Assembly: GCA_014873095.1 (NCBI GenBank) | Contig: CP050848.1 | Span: 3,903,850-3,967,849 of the forward strand | Direction of reading: 5' to 3' | Source of the DNA: Planctomycetales bacterium ZRK34 | GTDB lineage: Bacteria > Planctomycetota > Phycisphaerae > Phycisphaerales > Zrk34 | DNA: 64,000 nt | Shown here: positions 26,988 through 35,467 of the stretch, in pieces | Layout: each line of letters opens with the position of its first letter | Position numbering within the stretch: position 1 is the stretch's first letter | Translations under genes and position numbers: made by a program | Notes under the pieces: model-generated | What the model was told of the DNA's origin: nothing | The model's database searches: none | What the model saw: only the letters and a program-made list of their open reading frames with translations

Positions 26988-28034
26988 ATGAAACGTCGTG
27001 AATTTCTCATCGCCACCGCGGCCGCGTCGTCGGCCGTGTTGACACCGTCGTGGGCCCGGGCTGTTGAAACCAGGCCGCTGTGGTCGAAGCTGCCGCGCTG
27101 GCGGGGGTTCAACCTGCTGGAACTGTTCTATCGCAACGAACCGTTCCGCGAGTCGGACTTTCAGTGGATCAGCGAGTGGGGATTCGATTTCGTTCGCCTG
27201 CCGATGGATTATCTGCGGTGGACCGACCGTGAGAATCCCGAAAAGCTGAATGAACAGGTGCTGGCCAATGTTGATACAGCGGTCGAGTTCGGCCGCAAGT
27301 ATGGTGTGCATGTTTGCATGAATCTGCACAACGCGCCGGGCTTTACCGTCAACCATTCGGTCAAGCACACGTTGAACCTGTGGAAAGACGCCGAGGCCCA
27401 GCGGCAGTTTGCTTTTCAGTGGGGCATGCTCGCGAAGCGCTATCGCGATGTCGACTCGACACGGCTCAGCTTCAATCTCGTCAACGAGCCGGCGAACATC
27501 GATGCGGCGTCTTACCTGGCGGCGGTGCGACCGGCGATCGATGCTATCCGGGCAGTGAGTCCCGATCGGGTGATCATCACCGACGGTGTGAAGTGGGGGA
27601 CTCAGCCGGTCGACGGAGCGGTCGAGCTTCACCTGGCTCACATGACGCGCGGGTATCAACCGTTCGAACTGACCCATTACAAGGCAAGCTGGGTGCGCGG
27701 CGAACGTTTTGCGTTGCCGAAATACCCGACGCCCGAGAAGGGGCGCGACTGGCTGAAGCGATCGTGCATCGATCCCTGGGTCAAGGTGCGCCAGGCGGGC
27801 GGCGGGGTGATGGTCGGCGAGTGGGGGGCGTATAAGTACACGCCGCACGATGTGGTGCTGCGCTGGGCGGAAGATCTGCTGGAGCTATGGGCCGAGGCGG
27901 GATTCGGCTGGGCGATGTGGAACCTGCGCGGGACATTCGGCATCGTCGACAGCGGACGCGAGGACTGCGCTTACGAAGACTTTCATGGCCATAAACTCGA
28001 TCGCCGGTTGTTCGAACTGCTCAAGGCATACTAA
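26988..28034 (+). CDS. GH5-family glycoside hydrolase (endoglucanase/mannanase-like)
   Basis: 348 residues with a Tat-type signal (KRREFLIATAAA) at the N-terminus; the ATG has CAGGAG 7 nt upstream. The TIM-barrel motifs of clan GH-A are present: RGFNLLELF at strand 1, CMNLHNAPG, the acid/base Glu in FNLVNEPAN (~165) and the nucleophile Glu in VMVGEWGAYK (~275). Probable beta-1,4-glycanase acting outside the cytoplasm; cellulose, mannan or beta-glucan cannot be told apart from sequence. It follows the PEP-CTERM twins by 65 nt. Confidence 0.9.
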   Translation: MKRREFLIATAAASSAVLTPSWARAVETRPLWSKLPRWRGFNLLELFYRNEPFRESDFQWISEWGFDFVRLPMDYLRWTDRENPEKLNEQVLANVDTAVEFGRKYGVHVCMNLHNAPGFTVNHSVKHTLNLWKDAEAQRQFAFQWGMLAKRYRDVDSTRLSFNLVNEPANIDAASYLAAVRPAIDAIRAVSPDRVIITDGVKWGTQPVDGAVELHLAHMTRGYQPFELTHYKASWVRGERFALPKYPTPEKGRDWLKRSCIDPWVKVRQAGGGVMVGEWGAYKYTPHDVVLRWAEDLLELWAEAGFGWAMWNLRGTFGIVDSGREDCAYEDFHGHKLDRRLFELLKAY

Positions 28035-28107
28035 ATCGCCCCGGGACCGAATGAGATTTCACGATGTGGCGAACGCATCAGAGGCTCGAGTCGTATAAAA
28101 TGCGGTC

Positions 28108-29097
28108 ATGAATCACGGACCCACTTCGCAAGTGACTGCGGCCGGTGAGGCTGCCCGGCTCGTCGAGTCTCCCCAACAAGGGCTCGACCGCGTGCGGCAG
28201 AACCTGCGGTCGGTCATTCGAGGCAAAGACGAGCAGATCGATCTGTTGCTGGCGGCCCTGCTGGCCCAGGGCCACGTGCTCATCGAAGACCTGCCCGGCC
28301 TGGGCAAAACCACGCTCGCCAAGGCCCTGGCCCTGTCGCTGGATGCCCAGTTCCGCCGCGTGCAGTTCACACCCGACCTGCTGCCGACCGATGTGCTTGG
28401 CGGATCGGTCTACAACGCCACCGAGGGCAGTTTCGCCTTCCACAAGGGCCCGATTTTCACCAACATCCTGCTGGCCGACGAGATCAATCGCGCGTCGCCC
28501 CGCACGCAGTCGTCGCTGCTGGAAGCCATGGGCGAGGGGCAGGCCACCATCGAAGGCGTTCGCTACAAGCTGCCGGTACCGTTCATGGTTGTCGCCACGC
28601 AGAACCCCATCGAGTTTCACGGCACCTACCCGCTGCCCGAGGCTCAGCTCGATCGTTTTCTGATCGTCATGAAGCTCGACTACGCCGACGCCGACACCGA
28701 GCGTCGCATCCTTTTCGATCAGCAGCGCGAGCACCCGCTGACCGGGCTGGGCTCCGTGGTCGACTGCGATGCCATCGTGACGCTTCAGCAGCAGGTGCGC
28801 GAGGTGCACGTGGCCGATGAGATCGGCAAGTACATCGTCGAACTGGTTCGCGCCACCCGTCAGCATGCCAAGGCCGCCATGGGCGCCTCGCCGCGCGGGG
28901 CGTTGGGGCTCTTCCGCATGGCTCAGGCCAAGGCGCTGATGGCCGGTCGCGATCATGCCCAGCCGGATGATGTGCAGCAGGTCGCCCCGGCGGTGCTGGC
29001 CCATCGCATCGTGCTCGAGACCAAGGCCCGCTACGCCGGGCAGGACAAGACGGCGATCATCAGCGAGGTGATCGACGCAACGCGCGTTCCCACGTGA
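28108..29097 (+). CDS. MoxR-family AAA+ ATPase
   Basis: 329 residues. Walker A is GLGKTTLAKALA (~69), Walker B ILLADEINRASPRTQSSLLEAM (~128), sensor 1 VATQNPIEFHGTYPLPEAQLDRF (~170). MoxR ATPases act as chaperones for maturation of partner proteins, typically with DUF58 proteins. The next gene, a DUF58 protein, overlaps by 4 nt and the third is a transglutaminase-like membrane protein, the common three-gene layout. No Shine-Dalgarno sequence; TAAAAT ends 6 nt before the ATG. Confidence 0.95.
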   Translation: MNHGPTSQVTAAGEAARLVESPQQGLDRVRQNLRSVIRGKDEQIDLLLAALLAQGHVLIEDLPGLGKTTLAKALALSLDAQFRRVQFTPDLLPTDVLGGSVYNATEGSFAFHKGPIFTNILLADEINRASPRTQSSLLEAMGEGQATIEGVRYKLPVPFMVVATQNPIEFHGTYPLPEAQLDRFLIVMKLDYADADTERRILFDQQREHPLTGLGSVVDCDAIVTLQQQVREVHVADEIGKYIVELVRATRQHAKAAMGASPRGALGLFRMAQAKALMAGRDHAQPDDVQQVAPAVLAHRIVLETKARYAGQDKTAIISEVIDATRVPT

Positions 29098-30353
29098 AAC
29101 TCTTCAGCGCCACATGGCGAAAAGTCAGCGACCCGGCCGCCTGGCGGCGCGGTCGCGCCACGCTATACCTGTCCAACCTCTGGCGCGAGCGATTCACCCG
29201 CACCGGGCGCTACCTGGTCATCGGCGCCATCGCCACCGGCATCGCCGGGTCATTTCCCGATCGCATGGTCGGCTCATATGCATTCAGCTTTTTCACCGCG
29301 CTGGTGCTCGGGGCGCTGACGCTGTCGGCGGTTTTCCGGCCACGCCTTGGCGCGTCGCGTCATCTGCCGGCCCGCTGTGTCGCCGGCTCGACGGTCAACA
29401 TGCGCATTCGCGTGACCAATCAAGGCCGATCGCCCGTTCACGATGTCAGCGGGTATGAATTCCGCCTGCCGACGCGCGTGTCGATCGAAGAGGATCCACA
29501 CTACAAGGCACGCCTGGACCCCGGCGAGTCGTTCAATTTCGATTACACCCTCGCCGTGCAACGGCGCGGCAGCTACCACCTGCCCGGGCCCACCGCGCTG
29601 TGCGCCTTTCCCTTCGGCCTGACCCAGACCACGCAGTTTCATCCGCAGGGAACGCAGTTGATCGTTTATCCGCCTTTTCAGACGCTCGCCGACCTCGATG
29701 TGCCCGCCGGCCTGCGCTATCAGCCCGGCGGTATGGCGCTGGCCTCGCACGTCGGTGAATCGATGGAGTTTGTCGGCACGCGCGAGTACCAGGTCGGCGA
29801 TCGTGTGCGCGATCTGCATCAGCGGTCGTGGGCCCGCGTGGGCGCGCCGGTCATCAAGCAGTTTGAAGAAGAGTTCATGACGCGCATTGCGCTGCTGGTC
29901 GACACCTTCGTGCCGCGCCGCGCCGGGGCCGCCGCGCTGGAGGCGAATCTGTCGCTGTCCGCCGCGGTGGCTGATTACTTCGCCCGGCGCGAGTTCGTCA
30001 TCGACCTGTTCGCCGCCGGCCCGCAGCTTTATCATTTTCAGGCCGGCCGCTCGCTGGGCTATCTCGACAACATCCTCGACATTCTCGCCTGCATCGAAAA
30101 GAGCAACGACGACCCGCTGGCCGTGGTGGGCGCCGCCTTCGCCGAGCAGTTGCGTGAAACTTCCGCCGTGGTTCTGCTGCTGCTGAGCTGGGACGACGAG
30201 CGGGCCGCCCTGGTCGACATGATTCAACACGCCGAGGTCGCCACGAAGACGGTCGTCCTCACCGACAACAAAAAACAGGCTGCTGCCGCCAAAGCAGCCG
30301 GCTGCACCCACCTGACCATGGCCGATTTCAAAGCCGGCGTGACGTCATTGTGA
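29094..30353 (+). CDS. DUF58 domain-containing membrane protein
   Basis: 419 residues. Two membrane segments occur at ~36-70 (YLVIGAIATGIAG..., FFTALVLGALTLSAVF). Then a beta-sandwich segment (~80-190), then the DUF58 core with EFVGTREYQVGDRVRDLHQRSWARVG (~222-248), followed by a vWA-like fold whose MIDAS-type start is ALLVDTFVP. ATGA overlap with moxR shows translational coupling. Acts at the cytoplasmic membrane, probably as the substrate or partner of the MoxR ATPase. Confidence 0.92.
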   Translation: MKLFSATWRKVSDPAAWRRGRATLYLSNLWRERFTRTGRYLVIGAIATGIAGSFPDRMVGSYAFSFFTALVLGALTLSAVFRPRLGASRHLPARCVAGSTVNMRIRVTNQGRSPVHDVSGYEFRLPTRVSIEEDPHYKARLDPGESFNFDYTLAVQRRGSYHLPGPTALCAFPFGLTQTTQFHPQGTQLIVYPPFQTLADLDVPAGLRYQPGGMALASHVGESMEFVGTREYQVGDRVRDLHQRSWARVGAPVIKQFEEEFMTRIALLVDTFVPRRAGAAALEANLSLSAAVADYFARREFVIDLFAAGPQLYHFQAGRSLGYLDNILDILACIEKSNDDPLAVVGAAFAEQLRETSAVVLLLLSWDDERAALVDMIQHAEVATKTVVLTDNKKQAAAAKAAGCTHLTMADFKAGVTSL

Positions 30354-30373
30354 ATGTAGACACCGAATAGCCC

Positions 30374-32323
30374 ATGACACTGCCCACGACAACCCGCCCA
30401 AACGTCTGGCCCATCGGGACATTGTGCCTGATCGCGACGATTGCGCTGGGGTTCAGCGCCCAGACGCTGGCGGCTCCGTTGATCATCGGGTTGCTGCTGG
30501 GGTCGTACCTGCTGCTGGGGGCGCCGACGCTGCCGAAGCCGCGATCGCTGCTGGCGTTTCTGACGGCGGTGCCGTTCGCGCTGTGGTATCGACAACTCGG
30601 TGATGTGATCCAGACCAACGAATACGTGCCCGTCACGCTGCTGTACATCGTCGGGTTGTACATGATGGCTCTGGCGGCGCACCACGTGATGGCGATCGGC
30701 AAAGGCGGGTCGCGCGACTACGCATTGGCCTGTGCGATCATGGGCATGGGCATGGCCGGCACGGCGCGTCGCAATCCGGCTTACCTGCCGCTGCTGGTGG
30801 TGTTCCTGCCGATCCTTTTGTGGCACATCCGCGTCGAATTGCTGTCGGTACACGGATGGAACTGGCGGCGGGCGCCGTGGGTGCGACTGACGCTGGTGAT
30901 GGCGGTGCTGATGATCACGACGGTGCTGATGCACTTGTACGTGGTGAAGCAGATTCCGGTGGTCAATCGCTGGGCGGTGCGGAAGCTGATGCACAGCGTG
31001 AATCGTTCATCGGTCGGGTTCGACCGGGCCACGGACTTAAAGTCAGTGCTCGACGTGTGGGGCGACGCGGGTAATCCCGCCGAGCAGGAAGTCGCCGTGC
31101 GCGTGTTCGCGGATAAGCTGCCCGATCCGTATCTGCGCGGGGCGGTTTACGACGACTACCGCGACGGCGTGTGGCGGCTGGTCGAAGACGACCGCAATCT
31201 CCAGCCGACCGGCACCTACCTCGGCCGCAACGTGTTCGACACACGCTCAGAATCCTCCGGGCAGTTCGCCGGCATGATCTATGCCGATCGCATGTATAAC
31301 CAGGCGTTCTTTTTACCGATGAATGTTCATCGCCTGACCAGCTTCGCCGACAGCGCCCGATACGGCCGGGCCTACACCGTCCGCCCGGGGCGATCGGGTT
31401 CCGGCGGCGGGTACGGTTTTTTCAACTCGGATGTGCAGATGCCCGCGCCCGGCGCTTCGGAAAAACACCTGGCGCGCGATCTGGCCGAGCCGCTGAAAGA
31501 ACTGGCTCACAGCGTGATGGATCCCCACGACACGCCCCAGCGCAACATCCTCAGACTCACCAAATGGTTCAGTGAAAACTTCGAATACCAGCGCGGCATG
31601 AAGCGCCTCACCAGCAAAGACCCCGTGCTCGAGTTTCTCGAAGATCGCCGCAAAGGTCACTGCGAATTCTTCGCCACCGCCGCCGCGTTGATGTTGCGGA
31701 CCGTGAAGATTCCCACGCGCTATGTGACCGGGTTCGTCGCCGATGAAGAGGGGCTGGGCGATGTCTGGATCGCCCGCCGCAAGGATGCTCACGCCTGGGT
31801 CGAAGCGTACCTCGGGCCTGATGTCGGGTGGACCCTCGTCGAAGCCACGCCCGCCTCCGCCCGCCCGGCGACGGCGCCGGTCGAGGGGTTCAGTCGCTAT
31901 ACGCAGTGGGTTCGCAACCAGTGGGACCGCCTGATGCAGATATTCCTCAGCGGCGGGTTCATGGCCATGCTCGGCGCTTTGTGGGACATGCTGGTCAGCC
32001 TGCTGCAGCGCATTCCGATATGGACCTGGCTGGTGTTCATCGGGGCCGGCGTCGCCTGGGTGTTCCGTGCCAACATCCGCGCCTATCTGGGCGGCGGGCA
32101 CGACGCCCATCAGCCCCATCGCGTGCTCGCCCTGCAGCGCCAGCTTGCCGATGCCGAAAAACTGCTGGCCCGTCACGGTCTGAGACGCCCGCCGAGCATG
32201 ACCGTCGGCCGGTATCTCGCTCGCCTCCGCGAGGCCGACCACATTCCCCAGCAGGTCCGACAGCAGGCCGAGCCGCTCCTGGTCGAATACCAGACCCACC
32301 GCTTCCGCCGCCCGGCGGATTGA
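30374..32323 (+). CDS. Transglutaminase-like membrane protein (TgpA/DUF3488 type)
   Basis: 649 residues. About five or six membrane helices cover residues ~15-190. The periplasmic transglutaminase-like domain (~380-500) has Cys in KGHCEFFATAAALMLR, His in DAHAWVEAYLG and Asp/Glu region GWTLVEATPA. One more helix lies at ~545-565 (IWTWLVFIGAGVAWVF), then a cytoplasmic DUF4129-like tail. Last gene of the MoxR-DUF58-transglutaminase operon. Known homologues are essential envelope proteins in some bacteria; substrate unknown. Confidence 0.92.
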   Translation: MTLPTTTRPNVWPIGTLCLIATIALGFSAQTLAAPLIIGLLLGSYLLLGAPTLPKPRSLLAFLTAVPFALWYRQLGDVIQTNEYVPVTLLYIVGLYMMALAAHHVMAIGKGGSRDYALACAIMGMGMAGTARRNPAYLPLLVVFLPILLWHIRVELLSVHGWNWRRAPWVRLTLVMAVLMITTVLMHLYVVKQIPVVNRWAVRKLMHSVNRSSVGFDRATDLKSVLDVWGDAGNPAEQEVAVRVFADKLPDPYLRGAVYDDYRDGVWRLVEDDRNLQPTGTYLGRNVFDTRSESSGQFAGMIYADRMYNQAFFLPMNVHRLTSFADSARYGRAYTVRPGRSGSGGGYGFFNSDVQMPAPGASEKHLARDLAEPLKELAHSVMDPHDTPQRNILRLTKWFSENFEYQRGMKRLTSKDPVLEFLEDRRKGHCEFFATAAALMLRTVKIPTRYVTGFVADEEGLGDVWIARRKDAHAWVEAYLGPDVGWTLVEATPASARPATAPVEGFSRYTQWVRNQWDRLMQIFLSGGFMAMLGALWDMLVSLLQRIPIWTWLVFIGAGVAWVFRANIRAYLGGGHDAHQPHRVLALQRQLADAEKLLARHGLRRPPSMTVGRYLARLREADHIPQQVRQQAEPLLVEYQTHRFRRPAD

Positions 32324-32396
32324 TCGATCAATCGCTCGGCAATCATGTAAGTCAGACCCTAGCCTGACACCTATCGACTCGGGCATCAGTCTGCAA

Positions 32397-32468
32397 GCCT
32401 GTGGCACAGCCGCCCTCGGCTGTGCGGGTGATGACTTAAGCACAGCCGAGGGCGGCTGTGCCACAGGC
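32397..32468. repeat. GTGGCACAGCCGCC palindromic repeat, copy 1
   Basis: Perfect 29-bp inverted repeat (32397-32425 with 32440-32468) and 14-nt loop. The loop, read on the minus strand, contains AAGTCATC, which is kept in the loops of copies 2 (46527-46594) and 3 (55416-55481). It lies between the convergent transglutaminase and pirin genes and could also terminate both. Confidence 0.92.
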
Positions 32469-32504
32469 TGCGAGCCCAAACCTTTTCTGTGAGTCATATG
32501 ACGA

Positions 32505-33218
32505 TCAGTCACTCGGCAAGTCGAACAGCAGCACCTCGGCGGAGTCGGTCGCGGTGATCTGCAACACCGATTCGTCAGTCACCGCGGCGCCGTCGCCGGC
32601 TTCCAGCAGGGTGTTGTCGTTGAGCGTGACCTTGCCACGGGCGATGTGAAGCCAGGCCTGGCGATCGGTAGACAGATCGTGTCTGACCGTCGCGCCCGGG
32701 TCGAGTCGCGCCACGTGAACCGAGGCGTTCTGGTGAATCGTCAGCGAGCCGTTTGAACCTTCGGGGTTGGCGATGGTCGCAAGCCGATTGCGCAGCGATT
32801 CATCGTCGAAATGTTTCTGCTCGTAGCCGGGCTCGATCCCGCGGTGCTCGGCGGCGGGGTGAATCCAGATCTGCAGGAGATGGACGGGGTCGGTTTTTGA
32901 ATCGTTGAACTCGCTGTGGTAAATCCCGCGGCCGGCGCTCATGCGCTGGGCATCACCCGGCTGAATGGCGCTGCCGTTGCCGAGGCTGTCGGCATGACGC
33001 AGCGCGCCGTCGAGCACCCACGTGATGATTTCCATCTCGCGGTGGGGGTGCTCGCCGAACCCGCCGGCGGGCGCGACGATGTCGTCGTTGATGACACGCA
33101 GGGGGCCGAACTGGACGTGGTCGTGATCCTGGTAATTGCCGAAGCTGAAGGTGTGCCACGAATCGAGCCAGTCGATTTTCGTTCTGCCGCGTTGTTGTGC
33201 TTTGCGTGTGGTAATCAT
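32505..33218 (-). CDS. Pirin family protein (YhhW type)
   Basis: 237-residue bicupin. The metal-binding cupin 1 shows GEHPHREMEIITWVLDGALRHADS with further ligands in GRGIYHSEFN (His 59, 61, 103 and Glu ~105 region by family). N-terminal SWHTFSFGNYQDHDHVQFGPLRVINDD is typical. Members oxidise flavonols such as quercetin; physiological substrate here is unknown. Cytoplasmic. Repeat elements flank it on both sides. Confidence 0.94.
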   Translation of the reverse strand: MITTRKAQQRGRTKIDWLDSWHTFSFGNYQDHDHVQFGPLRVINDDIVAPAGGFGEHPHREMEIITWVLDGALRHADSLGNGSAIQPGDAQRMSAGRGIYHSEFNDSKTDPVHLLQIWIHPAAEHRGIEPGYEQKHFDDESLRNRLATIANPEGSNGSLTIHQNASVHVARLDPGATVRHDLSTDRQAWLHIARGKVTLNDNTLLEAGDGAAVTDESVLQITATDSAEVLLFDLPSD

Positions 33219-33262
33219 GCAGCCTGCGATGCGGCGGGGCAGTCTCGGTTACGGGGCAGGGA

Positions 33263-33305
33263 AGACCCCGACGCTTCGCCACGGCGGGCTCAGCATCGGG
33301 CTTGA
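33263..33305 (-). repeat. CCCGACG...CATCGGGCTTG repeat, copy 1
   Basis: Reverse-complement orientation of the AAGCCCGATG family (others at 36667, 37145 and 39096). Partial dyad: CCCCGACGC with the CATCGGG end. Sits 44 nt upstream of the pirin start. Confidence 0.65.
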
Positions 33306-33324
33306 AGGCTGATTGATGAGGGCA

Positions 33325-33353
33325 ATAAAAAACCGGGCCGCGTGGCGACCCGG
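33325..33353 (-). terminator. Rho-independent terminator after the DUF1080 pair
   Basis: On the minus strand CCGGG(TC)...(GG)CCCGG hairpin followed by TTTTTTATTG, 28 nt past the stop codon at 33381. Confidence 0.8.
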
Positions 33354-33380
33354 CGGGGTGGGTGATGATTTGTCGCTGAA

Positions 33381-34367
33381 TTACTTGGGGATGATCCAGA
33401 TGTTCTGGTAGCGGACGGGATTGCCATGGCCCTGTAGCAGCAGGGGGCCGGCGGGGATTTCGGGACGCTTGCCGCCGGCGCCGGTGCCCTTGGGCAGTTC
33501 GACGTTGTCCTGCACCTTGATGCCGTTGTGCACGACGGTGATGCGGGCGTTGGCGGTCTTATTGCCGTTTGCATCGAACTTGGCGGCGGTGAACTCGATG
33601 TCATACGTCTGCCAGGCCAGCGGGGGATAGGCGACGTTGAGGTCGGGGTTTTTGAAGTGGTACAGCGAGGCGCACCACTGCGTGCGATCCGACTTGGAGT
33701 CGTAGCCCATCTGCTGTTTGAACAGGCTGCGCCAGGCGTCCTTGTCGGGGGCGTTGTAGTGGAGACCGAAGGTGTCGATGATCTGGGTTTCGTAGCGGTT
33801 GTGGATGTAGAGGCCGCTGTTGCCGCGGTCCTGGTTGGACGGTTGGCGGGTGGGCTTGTAAGGCAGGCGGAATTCCAGATGCAGCGTGAACGAGCCGAAC
33901 GGCTTTTTGGTGGTGGTGCCTTCGCAGAGGGCATCGCCGTCAAGTGAAGCCTTGTCCCAGTTGCTCAGTGAATCTTTCGAGCCGTCGAACAGCACGATCG
34001 CGCCCGCGGGGGCCTTGGCGCCGAGCGTCGGGCTGGTGCGCTGCACACGATGCGCATCGCCGACAAGCTGCTTGACCTTGGCGGCATCGACGTCGGCATG
34101 AACAGTCGTCTTGCTGGTGAACGCGCTGCCGGGAGCGCCGGGCAGACCGCCTTCGCACTCGACGACGGTGAACTTGCCATCGCCCATGGCAATGACCTGG
34201 TAGGCGGTGTCGGCGGGCTTGTCGCCGGCGTATTCACCCTGCACGTTGAAGTCGACATTCTCCGCGGCGGCCTTGGCGGGGTCGGTCCACGTCGGCTCGC
34301 CGGCACAGGCGACGACGGCGAACAGCGCCAGCGAAACCGCGGCGATAATCGGTTGGTATTTCGGCAT
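33381..34367 (-). CDS. Secreted DUF1080 (3-keto-disaccharide hydrolase-like) protein B
   Basis: 328 residues, signal peptide 1-22 (VVACAGE). Residues ~25-115 are an N-terminal segment shared with protein A (VDFNVQGEYAG, YQVIAMGDGKFTVVECEGGLPG). Residues ~125-325 form the DUF1080 jelly-roll: IVLFDGSKD, SFTLHLEFRLPY, GNSGLYIHNRYETQIIDTFGL, WQTYDIEFTAAKFD and NPVRYQNIWI. Homologues cleave 3-keto-glycosides or bind glycans; activity here is unproved. Two bases separate it from protein A, so the pair is one operon made by duplication. Confidence 0.92.
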   Translation of the reverse strand: MPKYQPIIAAVSLALFAVVACAGEPTWTDPAKAAAENVDFNVQGEYAGDKPADTAYQVIAMGDGKFTVVECEGGLPGAPGSAFTSKTTVHADVDAAKVKQLVGDAHRVQRTSPTLGAKAPAGAIVLFDGSKDSLSNWDKASLDGDALCEGTTTKKPFGSFTLHLEFRLPYKPTRQPSNQDRGNSGLYIHNRYETQIIDTFGLHYNAPDKDAWRSLFKQQMGYDSKSDRTQWCASLYHFKNPDLNVAYPPLAWQTYDIEFTAAKFDANGNKTANARITVVHNGIKVQDNVELPKGTGAGGKRPEIPAGPLLLQGHGNPVRYQNIWIIPK

Positions 34368-34369
34368 GG

Positions 34370-35284
34370 TCAGTCCTTCTTGGTGATCCAGATGTTGCGG
34401 TAGCGGACGGGGTTTCCGTGGTTCTGCAGGAAGATCGGGCCGGGGGCCTGCTCGTTGTTGTTGACACCGCCGGGGGTGGGGCCGGGCAGGGCGAGGTGGT
34501 CGTGAATGACCACGCCGTTGTGGCGGATGGTGACCACGGTGTCGGCGATCTTTTTGCCGCTGGAGTCGAACTTGGCGGCGGTCAGGTCGATGTCATAGGT
34601 CTGCCAGCTCAGCGGCGGGTAGCACATGTTCACGGCAGGGCGGGAGATTTTGTAGATGCCGCCGCACTCGTTGTCCATGCCGGCGAGGCCGAAGCTGTCG
34701 AGCATCTGCAGCTCGTAGCGGCCCTGCATGTAGAGCCCGCTGTTGCCGCGCGCCTGGCCGCGGGCTTCGGGCATGTAAGGCAGGCGGAATTCGAGGTGGA
34801 GGGTGAAGGAACCGAAGGTGTCTTTGGTCAGGGCGCCTTCGCAGAGCAGGCCGCCGGCGGTCATGCGGTTGTCATCACGCCAGTGAGCCTGGAAGGGGGC
34901 GAAGGTGCCGTCGAAGAGAACCATCGCGCCTTCGGGTGCCTTGGCGCCGAGCGTCGGGCTTTCACGCACGACGTGCTTGGCGCTGCCGACAATCTCGCGA
35001 ACCTTGGCGGCGTCGATATCGGCGGTCTCCTGCTTTTTGCCGTTGAACCCGTCGCCGGGCAGACCGCCTTCGCACTTGACGACGGTGAACCGGCCCTTGT
35101 GCAGGGCGATGACCTGGTAGCCGACGCCGTCGCCCTTGTACTCACCTTGTACCTTGAAGTCGGGATTGTGGGCCGCGTCGGCCGGATCGGTCCAGGCTCG
35201 GAACTTCTTCTCGGCCGCCTGCACAGGCAGGCACACGACCAGCAGCGACAGAGCTACGATCACCATCAAAAGCGATTTGAACAT
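34370..35284 (-). CDS. Secreted DUF1080 (3-keto-disaccharide hydrolase-like) protein A
   Basis: 304 residues, signal peptide 1-~23 (PVQAAE). It has the same two parts as protein B: an N-terminal segment (PDFKVQGEYKGDGVGYQVIALHKGRF, KCEGGLPG) and the DUF1080 domain (MVLFDGTFAPF, SFTLHLEFRLPY, GNSGLYMQGRYELQMLDSFGL, WQTYDIDLTAAKFDS, NPVRYRNIWI). Compared with protein B a ~25-residue stretch after the DSFGL motif is missing. First gene of the pair. Likely periplasmic carbohydrate processing. Confidence 0.92.
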   Translation of the reverse strand: MFKSLLMVIVALSLLVVCLPVQAAEKKFRAWTDPADAAHNPDFKVQGEYKGDGVGYQVIALHKGRFTVVKCEGGLPGDGFNGKKQETADIDAAKVREIVGSAKHVVRESPTLGAKAPEGAMVLFDGTFAPFQAHWRDDNRMTAGGLLCEGALTKDTFGSFTLHLEFRLPYMPEARGQARGNSGLYMQGRYELQMLDSFGLAGMDNECGGIYKISRPAVNMCYPPLSWQTYDIDLTAAKFDSSGKKIADTVVTIRHNGVVIHDHLALPGPTPGGVNNNEQAPGPIFLQNHGNPVRYRNIWITKKD

Positions 35285-35467
35285 GAATAAACTCCATTCT
35301 GGCGGGTAAACGGAAGCAGTTTTTCGGGCGGCCTCGGTGGGAGTCTGCCGGCGGCGTTACACGCAGCCGGCCGCAGCCCGGGGGGTTGGCATTATACCGA
35401 AAACCCGCTAAGCTGCCGGGTCGTAGCCTGCACGAAAATCCCCCTTTTTACGACGGTGTCAAACGCC

